Assembly: GCA_022616555.1 (NCBI GenBank)
Contig: JAKEEG010000043.1
Span: 1-49,665, forward strand
Origin: Ignavibacteriota bacterium
GTDB taxonomy: Bacteria; Bacteroidota; Ignavibacteria; UBA10030
Length of the DNA: 49,665 nt
Direction of reading: 5' to 3'
Below the pieces are notes generated by a model, which did no database searches, was not told the DNA's origin, and was given only the letters and a program-made list of their open reading frames with translations. A program made the position numbers and the translations under genes. This document shows positions 42,600 through 49,665 of this stretch, piece by piece. Each line of letters starts with the position of its first letter. Position 1 is the first letter of the stretch.

Positions 42600-44390
42600 A
42601 TGCCGGAAATAGATATAACTGATAAAATTGGTTATACACTTCTGAAAAAAGGCATCATCGACTTCGAGACGCTTGAGAAGTCTTTGAAGATGAAGGACTC
42701 CGAGGAGAATAAAAAGAACCGCAAGAACCTCGGCCAAATCCTTGTATCGGAGTTCGGCGCCGATCACGATGCGGTGTTTCGCGAAGTTGCGAATCTCTAT
42801 GCGTTCCGCGAGATTTATCTGCAGGACGAAAATCTGGAAGATGCCCGCATCAACTTCATCAAGAAACTTATCGAGGCGCTTCCCGAGGCGCAGCGCGAGA
42901 TGATGATCCAGGCGAAGATGTTGCCCTTGAAGTACGACGAGCGCCAAACAGATAAACTGGTAGTCATTGCCGCAGACCCCACAGACCGAAACTTGCCGGT
43001 CGTTGCCCGAAGTTTCAATGTAAAAAAGTATGAGATCTGCTACGTCAGGCTCAAAGACCTTGTGAGCTTGATGGAGAAGGTCGCGCCCAAGCAGAATGAG
43101 TTCCTCAAGATGCTGGAGGATAATGCGATTTCTGTTGAAGGCGGCAGCATGCAGGAAGAGGAAGTAGACGAAGACGCGCTTGAAGCGGAAATTAATAAGA
43201 GCGCCTTGGTGAACCTATTTGAAGGATGCTTAGTTGAAGCGGTTCGCAGGGACATCAGCGATATTCATATTGTCGCGGCTGAAGGGAATAAGACAAACTT
43301 CATGTTCCGCCTGGACGGTAACCTGCAAGTATGGCACTGCCAGGAAAATACGCTTCCGGAAGCCGTGCTCGCAGTTGTGAAAGACCGTACGAAAAACGTC
43401 GACCGATTCGAGCGGGAAATGTCGCAAGACGGTTTTATCCAGCGAGTGATTGACGGACACCAGTTGCGCTTCCGCGTGTCGATTATGCCTATCGTGACAA
43501 CGGAATTTAAGAACAAGTTTGAAAGCATCGTTATCCGCGTGTTGGACGACCGCAAAGTGATTACCGACCTTGAAAAGCTTGGTTTGCAAGGTCCCGCCCG
43601 CGGCTTTTTCTACAAGGCGATTGGCAAGCCCCAGGGCATCGTCATTCTGACAGGTCCTACGGGTTCCGGTAAATCTACAACGCTTATTGCTGCATTGTAT
43701 CAAGTTATCGACCCAACGGTCAACGTACTCACGATCGAAGAGCCAGTCGAGTACATCATCAGGGGCGCAAGGCAGTTAAAGATCGGTCCGAAGATGTCGT
43801 TCGAGCAGTCCATTCGCGGTATTCTCCGTCACGACCCGGACATTGTGCTTGTCGGTGAGATGCGCGATAAGGTAACGGCGGAAACGGCCATCAAACTTGC
43901 GAACACGGGTCACTTGGTATTTTCCACGCTGCACACGAACGATGCGCCGAGCGCCGTTGCCCGTTTGTACAAGATGGGCATCGAGCCGTTCCTGATCGCG
44001 TACGCCATCAATATTATCGTCGCCCAGCGACTTATCCGGACGCTGTGCAAGGTATGCAAGCAACCGCTTGATGATTCCGAAAAGGGAGACCTGCTCAAGT
44101 TTGGCTTCTCCGAAGAAGAGGTGAAGGCCCATACGTTCTACAAACCGGTCGGCTGTGACAAGTGTAACGGCGGGTGGAAGGGCAGAGCTGCTATCCACGA
44201 GGCGTTATTCTTCACCAAGGCGATTAAGGACATCGTGCTGAACGCAGGTGAAAAAGTGGACGAGAACGCAATTCGCGACCAGGCTTCGAAGGACGGCATG
44301 TGGACCCTGCGTCGTTCGGGTATGGAGCGAATGAAAGAGGGCTCGACCGCGCTTGAGGAAGTCATTGCCTCTACGGTGGAAGACGAGTAA
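42600..44390 (+). CDS. pilB: Type IV pilus extension ATPase PilB (GspE family)
   Basis: A 596-residue motor ATPase for pilus polymerisation. It has an N-terminal T2SSE-N domain (about 1-160), an acidic linker, RRDISDIHIVAAEG, Walker A GPTGSGKS near residue 350, the Asp box IEEPVEYII, Walker B VGEMRDKVT, and the His box STLHTNDAPS. The zinc site is CKVCKQ and CDKCNGGWKGRAAIHE. It lies with pilC on one transcript and is followed by a strong terminator. It is the second PilB-type ATPase in the window, so the two may serve different machines or states. Confidence 0.94.
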   Translation: MPEIDITDKIGYTLLKKGIIDFETLEKSLKMKDSEENKKNRKNLGQILVSEFGADHDAVFREVANLYAFREIYLQDENLEDARINFIKKLIEALPEAQREMMIQAKMLPLKYDERQTDKLVVIAADPTDRNLPVVARSFNVKKYEICYVRLKDLVSLMEKVAPKQNEFLKMLEDNAISVEGGSMQEEEVDEDALEAEINKSALVNLFEGCLVEAVRRDISDIHIVAAEGNKTNFMFRLDGNLQVWHCQENTLPEAVLAVVKDRTKNVDRFEREMSQDGFIQRVIDGHQLRFRVSIMPIVTTEFKNKFESIVIRVLDDRKVITDLEKLGLQGPARGFFYKAIGKPQGIVILTGPTGSGKSTTLIAALYQVIDPTVNVLTIEEPVEYIIRGARQLKIGPKMSFEQSIRGILRHDPDIVLVGEMRDKVTAETAIKLANTGHLVFSTLHTNDAPSAVARLYKMGIEPFLIAYAINIIVAQRLIRTLCKVCKQPLDDSEKGDLLKFGFSEEEVKAHTFYKPVGCDKCNGGWKGRAAIHEALFFTKAIKDIVLNAGEKVDENAIRDQASKDGMWTLRRSGMERMKEGSTALEEVIASTVEDE

Positions 44391-44420
44391 AAATAAATCT
44401 AATACGATACATCTTGCACA

Positions 44421-44456
44421 ACGGGCTATCTTGAAAGAGATAGCCCGTTTTTGTTT
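44421..44456 (+). terminator. Rho-independent terminator after pilB
   Basis: A perfect 11 bp stem ACGGGCTATCT/AGATAGCCCGT with a 6-nt loop, followed by TTTTGTTTT. Confidence 0.93.
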
Positions 44457-44522
44457 TATGTGTCAACTCATAAATCGCTCTTAGCTCATATTACGGCGAC
44501 TATCGCGCACGACCTTATGCGA

Positions 44523-44573
44523 GATACCACCTCGCGCGTGTGGGAAAAATCCAAGGCCGTTTGGGGACTTTCC
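44523..44573. repeat. Dispersed repeat (GATACCACC...TCCAAG), uninterrupted copy
   Basis: Matches 32913-32984 apart from point changes and the missing 20 bp palindrome. It shows the undisturbed form of the repeat. Confidence 0.75.
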
Positions 44574-44646
44574 AAGTGTATCGTAGAGAGCGGTTGAGGT
44601 GGGGAAAAAGCACGAGAGACTCATATCGATACAAAACCGGGTAATT

Positions 44647-44660
44647 TGTAGAAAGTATAG
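44647..44660. promoter_or_regulatory. TGTAGAAAGTATAG motif upstream of the minor-pilin genes
   Basis: Matches 12 of 15 positions of TGTAGAAATTACAGG, the motif before the two hybrid kinases and moeA. It lies about 175 bp before the first minor-pilin-like gene. The match is weaker than the others. Confidence 0.25.
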
Positions 44661-44835
44661 TATCGCACAAGCCCCCGCATATACAGTCGCCCCCACCTCG
44701 TTAGAATCTTCGTTTTCCGCATGAAAACCCGTCATTCCTGTTAGTCTCAACGGCTAATGGATTTTTGGGAATGCATTCCCCGTGGCACGAAAGTAGCACT
44801 TTAGTGGGTCAAGACTAAGACTTACTGGAGAATTC

Positions 44836-45378
44836 GTGACCCAAGTGTTGCTCATAATCTGTGCGATATCGCTGCTTTCGGTGCTGACGCTCAGCGTCAA
44901 CGGCACCTTTTTAGCAGCTGTTAGCACCAGTATCGAAGCCCAAGCGCAGTTGACGGCTTTTTCGCTGTCCCAAAATCTCATGGATGAAATTCTCTCCAAG
45001 GCATTTGATGAAGCGACTGTAGGGGGAAAAGAGGCGTTCGACACCACAGTATTTACTCAATCCAAGTATTTCGGTTCCGAGGCTGGCGAAAGCCTCGGGG
45101 GTATCGATTCGACAGGGCGTTCCTTCAGCCAATTTGATGATGTCGATGACTACCACAATTATACTCGAGTCGTGAGAGACAGTGTGCTGGATTACTTTAC
45201 CATAACGTGTCGTGTTACCTATGTCTCCCGGGAAGCACTCGATAGAGAGGCCTCTGGGCGGACATTTCTCAAAGCAATTACCGTCACGGCCGCACATCCA
45301 AATTTTCCGCAGGACAATTCGGGCAATATCGTGCCCGTTGTCTTTCAAGAAATAGCGGTTTCCCGCAAGTATCTGTAA
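44836..45378 (+). CDS. Minor pilin-like protein A
   Basis: A 180-residue protein with an N-terminal hydrophobic segment (VLLIICAISLLSVLTLSV) followed by an amphipathic helix-like stretch with TSIEAQAQLTAFSLSQNLMDE, the outline of a pseudopilin. There is no recognisable G/A-xxxxE prepilin cleavage site. The rest is polar and Asp-rich. GTG start with CTGGAG upstream. Its position, first in a set of three similar genes followed by pilT, supports a role in pilus priming or export. Homology to PilV/GspI is inferred only from layout. Confidence 0.55.
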   Translation: MTQVLLIICAISLLSVLTLSVNGTFLAAVSTSIEAQAQLTAFSLSQNLMDEILSKAFDEATVGGKEAFDTTVFTQSKYFGSEAGESLGGIDSTGRSFSQFDDVDDYHNYTRVVRDSVLDYFTITCRVTYVSREALDREASGRTFLKAITVTAAHPNFPQDNSGNIVPVVFQEIAVSRKYL

Positions 45379-45392
45379 TTTTTGGAGTAACT

Positions 45393-46007
45393 ATGGGCTC
45401 AAGCAGTAGAATGGATATTGTTGCATCGGCTATTCTGTTCGGTGTTATCCTGACGACAGTCGGAAGGGTGCAGGCCAATATGAATTCAACGATGTATTAC
45501 AATACCAATAATTACGTTACGCAGAATTTCGTGCTCGCGCTCTCGAAACAAATTGAATTCGATTTCACCAAGATGGGCTACGGAATCGATTCAGCGAAAA
45601 TCGGGCTTGCAGAGCGCAATGCGATCCGGTTTAGTTATCGCCTGCGCGGCGAGCAAACCCGTCGGACCATCGGCTACTCCGTAGATGTTGCGAAGCGGGC
45701 TTCAGAGACGATAAACCCGCGGGACCTCACGATGGTGCGAACCGAAAACGGCAGCGTTGTGGAACAGAATATCGGCATCACCGAGTTTACGTTGACGTAT
45801 TATAACGCGGCGATGGAAGAAATATCGACGCCGGTGAATGGCGCTCGCTTGGATTCAATTCGTGCCGTCCGTGTGTCATTTCGAATCGAAAGCTTTGAGC
45901 CGATCATTCTGCCGGAAGGCGAGCAGTACGTGTCCATGCCGTGGCAGAAACTGTTGTATCCGAAAAATCTTGTAACTTTCATTAAAGGATGTCGTCATGG
46001 GTCGTAA
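45393..46007 (+). CDS. Minor pilin-like protein B (GspJ/PilW-like)
   Basis: A 204-residue protein with N-terminal MGSSSRMDIVASAILFGVIL, a hydrophobic segment preceded by a short leader, then YVTQNFVLALSKQIEFDFTKMGYG, resembling the helix of PilW/GspJ-type minor pilins in which an N-terminal helix is followed by LARQIE...D-x2-K-x-GY. The C-terminal half is beta-rich with LDSIRAVRVSFRIES. TTGGAG precedes the ATG. It overlaps the next gene by 11 bp, so the two are translated together. Confidence 0.6.
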   Translation: MGSSSRMDIVASAILFGVILTTVGRVQANMNSTMYYNTNNYVTQNFVLALSKQIEFDFTKMGYGIDSAKIGLAERNAIRFSYRLRGEQTRRTIGYSVDVAKRASETINPRDLTMVRTENGSVVEQNIGITEFTLTYYNAAMEEISTPVNGARLDSIRAVRVSFRIESFEPIILPEGEQYVSMPWQKLLYPKNLVTFIKGCRHGS

Positions 46008-47049
46008 CGCATTATTACTTGTCATGGGCGTAGGATTTGCTTTCGGAACAATTCGGTACAGCATCAATACAGTGACTGCCGAAGGTTTGCAAAGCAATTG
46101 GTCTTATTATAAAGCAATGAACGCGCATAAGCTTGCTAAAACGGCGATCCATACCGCTTTGCACACGTACGATATGGGTGATACCCCTGTGGTACATCAA
46201 GATATTCAGTATGCAGGCGGGACATTCAGGATCACCGAATTGAAGACGGATACAGCCCCGTACGATACCGTGTGGATTGCCGCAGAGGGCACATATGAAG
46301 ATACTACTGCGCAACTATTTTGTACACTGCGCCGCGAAACGCAATTCTTCCCCAACGTCCCCGGGGCGCTTGGTGTTCGTGGGCAACCGGCTTTGTTCTC
46401 GCTCAAAGGCAATCCCGAAATTGACGGAAGAAATTACACGGCGGACGGATCTTCCCTGGTGAACTCGGGTGATGTGCCGGGTGTCTCCGTTATGACAACG
46501 GCTGATTCTTGGAACTTGTACGTTGCCGCGGGATTGAACCTCACTCAAAAGATCAAAGGTGCGCCGGCAATCGAGGTCGACCCGACAATTCCTGAACCTG
46601 CGGACTATTTTGACGATTACCTCGCAAAAGCAGATTATGTACTGACTCAAACACTGGTGAACGGCAATAAGACGTACGGGTCATCTGCTGCACCGGTGAT
46701 TGTCGTGTGTGACGATCCTTCGTATTGGAATTACAGCGTCAAGTTTTCCGGCAATGTCAAAGGGTATGGCATTCTTGTTGTGCGAGGGAATGTCGAATTT
46801 TCCGGTACATCCCAATGGAACGGGTTAGTCCTCGTGACTGGAAAAACCTCCTCGGTCAGTTTTAAAATGTCGGGTACCGCGAGTATTGTCGGAGGCGTCA
46901 TCCTTGGTCGTGGAACGAACGGCTCAGCGAGCGTCTCGTACTCTGGAAACGGCAACAAGAGTAAACTCAAGTACAGCAGCGAGGCTCTGGCGAACGCGCG
47001 CTCAATCGGAAAGCTTCAGTCCTATTCCATCGTAGATTGGTACGAGTAA
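45997..47049 (+). CDS. Minor pilin-like protein C (PilX-like N-terminus, repetitive beta-rich C-terminus)
   Basis: A 350-residue protein. The N-terminal part (GRNALLLVMGVGFAFGTIRY) is a short hydrophobic segment followed by a long helix (SNWSYYKAMNAHKLAKTAIHTAL), as in PilX/GspK-type proteins. The C-terminal part has repeated Gly/Ser/Val segments: NVKGYGILVVRGNVEFSG, WNGLVLVTGK, FKMSGTASIVGGVILG, suggesting a beta-helix. AAAGGA lies before the ATG, which is inside the end of the preceding gene. It may be a pilus tip adhesin or tip-complex organiser; this is inference. Confidence 0.6.
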   Translation: MGRNALLLVMGVGFAFGTIRYSINTVTAEGLQSNWSYYKAMNAHKLAKTAIHTALHTYDMGDTPVVHQDIQYAGGTFRITELKTDTAPYDTVWIAAEGTYEDTTAQLFCTLRRETQFFPNVPGALGVRGQPALFSLKGNPEIDGRNYTADGSSLVNSGDVPGVSVMTTADSWNLYVAAGLNLTQKIKGAPAIEVDPTIPEPADYFDDYLAKADYVLTQTLVNGNKTYGSSAAPVIVVCDDPSYWNYSVKFSGNVKGYGILVVRGNVEFSGTSQWNGLVLVTGKTSSVSFKMSGTASIVGGVILGRGTNGSASVSYSGNGNKSKLKYSSEALANARSIGKLQSYSIVDWYE

Positions 47050-47074
47050 GTCTGAGAAATCTTTCGGCACAAGA

Positions 47075-47127
47075 ACGTGCGATGCGCTTCCTGGTCATGC
47101 TTTGGAAAGTGCGTCGCACGTTTATTT
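47075..47127 (+). terminator. Long terminator hairpin after the minor-pilin operon
   Basis: A 15 bp stem with two G-U pairs (ACGTGCGATGCGCTT against AAGTGCGTCGCACGT), a 17-nt loop and a TTATTT tail. It lies 25 bp after the stop of minor pilin C. Confidence 0.75.
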
Positions 47128-47330
47128 CCAGCCAAGGTACTTTCTTCGCAGGTCTCCCCACCATCTGACGACGCTTTCCTATGCCTGTACCGCACGTCAC
47201 AATTTCTTGATGGCAGTTTCTCCGCGCGTTGGAAACACTTTTTTGCTGTAAAATGAAGGCTGCGGGGCTAGTGGAAAACCGCGAAAAGGCGCGAAAATCC
47301 TTTCCGTGCAACGTGTTGTGTGAAAAGGGG

Positions 47331-47359
47331 TTGCATTTGGACTTGGAGTTTAGTATTAT
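47331..47359 (+). promoter_or_regulatory. Sigma-70 type promoter of pilT
   Basis: TTGCAT at 47331-47336 and TATTAT at 47354-47359 with a 17 bp spacer, about 70 bp before the ATG. The -10 and spacing are the same as in the pilC promoter. Confidence 0.65.
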
Positions 47360-47428
47360 CTCTTCGTTATTTCGCGTGGTGGAGTGTTGATGCCGGGTAG
47401 GGTGATCTCGATACGAACTTAGGGAGCG

Positions 47429-48727
47429 ATGACACAACCGACTCAAGCTGCTCCTCCGAAACCAGCCGGTCCGAGTGTGACAGTTCAAACGGAACTGCCG
47501 CCGATTGTTTTGGAGGGACATAAAATTTTAAAAGATACCGCGGCGACTCTTCCCAAGTCCGTCACCGGTCTCGAGCGTCAGATGATGATCGGCGACATCA
47601 TCACGCGCATGGATGAATCCGTGAAGCAGAAGCTCCACGCGATGATGAATACCTTCCTGACGCGCATGTTTCAAGTGAATGCGTCGGATATCGACATGGG
47701 CGGGTACGGAGGACAGGGCTCGGTGTGGTACCGGATCTTTGGGTCGAAGAAGCCGGATAAATCGCTCGGCAATTACTCGCCGGACGAAATGAATATTTTG
47801 ATCCAGAGTATTATCGGTGAACGGCAGAGAGGATTCTTGTACGAGAATCGCAACCTCGATTTCTCGCACATGCTCTGGGTGAACGAAAATGAATTCCGGC
47901 GCTTCCGCGCGGACGCGTACTTCGACCTTGAAATGCTCGCGTTGAATATGCGCGCGATCAACAACACCGTGCGCCCGTACAAGATGCTCGACTTTCACCC
48001 GAACGTGACAAAAGTGCTCAGCCTCGCAACGACGAAAGAAGGCCTGTGCTTAGTTACGGGCATCACCGGATCGGGTAAAAGTTCCACGCTTGATGCGATT
48101 ATTGACGCGAATAACCAAACGGTTGACGCACACATTGTTATTATCGCATCTCCGATTGAGTACGTGCACAAGTCCAACAAATGTATTATCCGCCATCGCG
48201 AGGTAGGAAAGGATGTCCTTTCGTTCAAGGATGGTGCAGTTCAAGCGTTGCGCCAGGACCCGGATATTATCATGATCGGTGAGTTGCGCGACCCCGAAAC
48301 GATTCTCACTGCGCTTGAAATCACCGATTCGGGCCACAAAGTCTTTTCTACGCTTCACACGGCGTCGGCAGTTGAAAGTATCGACCGTATCATCGGTGAG
48401 ACTCCGCCGGTGGAGCAGGAGCGTGTTCGCAACCGCCTCGCCGATACCTTGCGGGCTGTGTGTTCGCAGAAACTTATCCCCAGTCTCGACGGCAAACGTG
48501 CTTTGGCAAAAGAAATCATGCTGGGTACACCCTCGGTTAGGGCAGCGATCAAGAACAACAACACGGGCGAGATTTACCAGATGATTTCAGAGGGTCTTGA
48601 AAGCGGAATGACAACGATGGAGCAAGATCTCAAACGTCTTTATCTCCAAAAGAAAATTTCGCTTGAAGCCGCGATGCAATACTGCAATAACAAGCGTCGT
48701 ATGGAGCAGTTGTTGCAAATGCATTAG
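47429..48727 (+). CDS. pilT: Type IV pilus retraction ATPase PilT
   Basis: A 432-residue ATPase that depolymerises pili. It has an N-terminal Pro-rich tail, VNASDIDMGGYGGQGSVWYRI, Walker A variant GITGSGKSS near residue 210, the Asp box IIASPIEYVHKS, RHREVGKDVLSF, ALRQDPDIIMIGELRDPET (Walker B), the His box STLHTASAVESIDRII, and AVCSQKLIPS, all in the PilT order. It lacks the PilB zinc motif. AGGGAG precedes the ATG. It is longer at the N-terminus than typical PilT (about 345-370). A terminator follows. Confidence 0.92.
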   Translation: MTQPTQAAPPKPAGPSVTVQTELPPIVLEGHKILKDTAATLPKSVTGLERQMMIGDIITRMDESVKQKLHAMMNTFLTRMFQVNASDIDMGGYGGQGSVWYRIFGSKKPDKSLGNYSPDEMNILIQSIIGERQRGFLYENRNLDFSHMLWVNENEFRRFRADAYFDLEMLALNMRAINNTVRPYKMLDFHPNVTKVLSLATTKEGLCLVTGITGSGKSSTLDAIIDANNQTVDAHIVIIASPIEYVHKSNKCIIRHREVGKDVLSFKDGAVQALRQDPDIIMIGELRDPETILTALEITDSGHKVFSTLHTASAVESIDRIIGETPPVEQERVRNRLADTLRAVCSQKLIPSLDGKRALAKEIMLGTPSVRAAIKNNNTGEIYQMISEGLESGMTTMEQDLKRLYLQKKISLEAAMQYCNNKRRMEQLLQMH

Positions 48728-48746
48728 GAGATTGAGTTGAAGTGTT

Positions 48747-48777
48747 ACTTTGAGAAACAGCGTCTCGAAGTTTTTTA
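48747..48777 (+). terminator. Rho-independent terminator after pilT
   Basis: A 9 bp stem ACTTTGAGA/TCTCGAAGT with one G-U pair and a 7-nt loop, running into six T. Confidence 0.82.
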
Positions 48778-48871
48778 TGTTTCAAGATGAGAATATGTTC
48801 CGTTTGTGAAGTTGGGTGTAGGGGCGTTGAGGTTGTCGAATAATTTTTAACATCTCAGGGGTTAGCACCGA

Positions 48872-49665
48872 ATGCCATATCAGCCAGACCAGGGCAAGAC
48901 AGCTGTAGCGTTGTTTGTCGATGGTCTTGAACTCAAATATGTTCAGCTCTCGTCTAAAGGAGGGCGGATCACGCTACGGGACTTCAAAACGGTTCCGTTG
49001 GTACAAAAATTTGAGGAAAAACAAGCGGCACAATTGGCTGAAGATGCAGGGGCCATGGACATGGCGTCTGCAGATGCTTTTGCTGCTGCAGCCCCCGCAG
49101 CTCCCGAAGGAGGCCAAGAACAATCCAATGCCTCAGTCCTCTTAAGCGTCATTGGCGACCTGCCACCTTCAAAAATTACTGTTTCATACGCTCTGACCGA
49201 ACCAGCCATTACCTATCAGGAATTCGATAGCGATTTTGGTTTAAAGGGTTCGAAGTTAACGAAGAAACTCAGTACTGAGTTATCGACTCTTCGAGCTACA
49301 CCACCGCTTTCCGACGCTTTTGCCACGGTACCCACTGCCAAGGGTGGTCTGCTGACCATAATCCGTGAGGACGGGCTTCATATCGTTGATCTGCTCAATG
49401 AAATCAAGCCGTTTACGAGGGGCCGTGTTCCCAACCTGAGCAATATTGATAGTCTCGATCTCTCATTAATGAGTTTGATCCGTGCGAACTACGAGTTGCA
49501 GGAAGAGGAAATCACGGTTGTTGTATATGTTGGTACCGAATTTAGCCGTCTGATCTTTATGCAAGGTAAGGAATACTTGCATTTTGCCCCTGTGATAAGC
49601 GAAGGGTATCAATCACCTAATCTCGAAAATACGATCTACAGCCGTATTCTTCTTGAGCAAGATAA
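48872..49665 (+). CDS. PilM-like pilus assembly protein, 3'-truncated by the window edge
   Basis: An open frame from ATG 48872 to the end of the window, 264 codons visible. The start, KTAVALFVDGLELKYVQLSS, resembles the actin-like phosphate-1 region of PilM (a G-I-D-I-G-x-x-x-L-K-x-V-x-L pattern), although the glycine pattern is weak. An Ala-rich, low-complexity insertion at about residues 52-85 is unusual. Later segments EEEITVVVYVGTEFSRLIFMQG and KEYLHFAPVISEG fit the second half of an actin-like fold (V-D-x-G-x2-x-T/S-x-L). Its place after pilT, where PilM-N-O genes are expected, supports the call. Confidence 0.55.
   Translation, partial: MPYQPDQGKTAVALFVDGLELKYVQLSSKGGRITLRDFKTVPLVQKFEEKQAAQLAEDAGAMDMASADAFAAAAPAAPEGGQEQSNASVLLSVIGDLPPSKITVSYALTEPAITYQEFDSDFGLKGSKLTKKLSTELSTLRATPPLSDAFATVPTAKGGLLTIIREDGLHIVDLLNEIKPFTRGRVPNLSNIDSLDLSLMSLIRANYELQEEEITVVVYVGTEFSRLIFMQGKEYLHFAPVISEGYQSPNLENTIYSRILLEQD

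Larger units (their letters stand above)
44391..44835. other. Intergenic region: terminator, repeats and a TGTAGAAA-type motif
   Basis: No gene is supported in these 445 bp. They contain the pilB terminator, the second copy of the GATACCACC repeat (44523-44573), a TGTAGAAAGTATAG word (44647-44660), and a CATTCC/GGAATG inverted fragment around 44731-44772. Confidence 0.6.
47050..47428. other. Intergenic region before pilT
   Basis: There is no gene in these 379 bp. A long terminator hairpin (47075-47127) closes the minor-pilin operon and a sigma-70-like promoter (47331-47359) starts pilT. Between them I see nothing else. Confidence 0.6.

Overview
The window looks like chromosomal DNA of a FCB-superphylum bacterium, most likely from the Ignavibacteria/Kapabacteria/Kryptonia side of the Bacteroidota-Chlorobiota group. 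The reasons are: two large secreted proteins ending in a type IX secretion (T9SS) sorting domain with the NYPNPFNP signature; a DUF4837 lipoprotein; the tilS-hpt-ftsH gene order; ribosomal protein S21 with a MVGIIIGDNEP start; and many short palindromic intergenic repeats. Taxonomy is inferred from gene content only.

Layout. 1-7990: the 3' end of an Omp85/BamA-type outer-membrane gene; a small DUF559 endonuclease gene enclosed by structured repeats; an overlapping set UbiA-type prenyltransferase, rnhB, yraN; the NAD salvage pair pncB-pncA; and cstA. 8130-14978: a signalling locus with two paralogous hybrid histidine kinases (the second frameshifted) flanking a CheY-like receiver, a double zinc-ribbon gene interrupted by a TAG stop, and a PilB/GspE ATPase. 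14994-20930 (minus strand): a DUF4837 lipoprotein, a CTP-dependent lipid kinase/cytidylyltransferase-like membrane protein, ftsH, hpt and tilS. 21125-22051: tRNA(CAU) and a transposase-like integrase-core gene that has lost catalytic residues. 22348-27147: molybdenum cofactor genes moeA, moaD, moaE, moaA, then a lipoprotein, a cytoplasmic sulfite-oxidase-fold enzyme and another lipoprotein.

27196-34627: a BNR/sortilin-like secreted protein and an M30-like metallopeptidase, both with T9SS C-terminal domains, then a secreted Xaa-Pro aminopeptidase. 34824-35469 (minus): rpsU and a zinc-ribbon protein with a Tudor-like C-terminus. 35753-40205: tRNA-Ile2-like(CAU), two convergent membrane-plus-TPR glycosyltransferase-like proteins and a GT2 glycosyltransferase. 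40565 to the end: a type IV pilus-like machine made of a pilin-like protein with only a Met-Gly leader, PilC, PilB, three minor-pilin-like proteins, PilT and the start of a PilM-like protein.

The most interesting items are: (1) the DUF559 nuclease gene set between palindromic repeats in opposite orientation, where the left repeat supplies the ribosome-binding site and the right repeat the stop codon, with extra solo copies of the repeat; (2) the zinc-ribbon gene whose in-frame continuation past TAG carries two peptides resembling the CheY-binding tip of FliM, between a CheY-like receiver and a pilus ATPase; (3) the unusual pilus cluster; (4) a 13-15 bp motif related to TGTAGAAATTACA upstream of both kinases, moeA and the minor-pilin genes; (5) a 20 bp palindrome inserted into one copy of another dispersed repeat.
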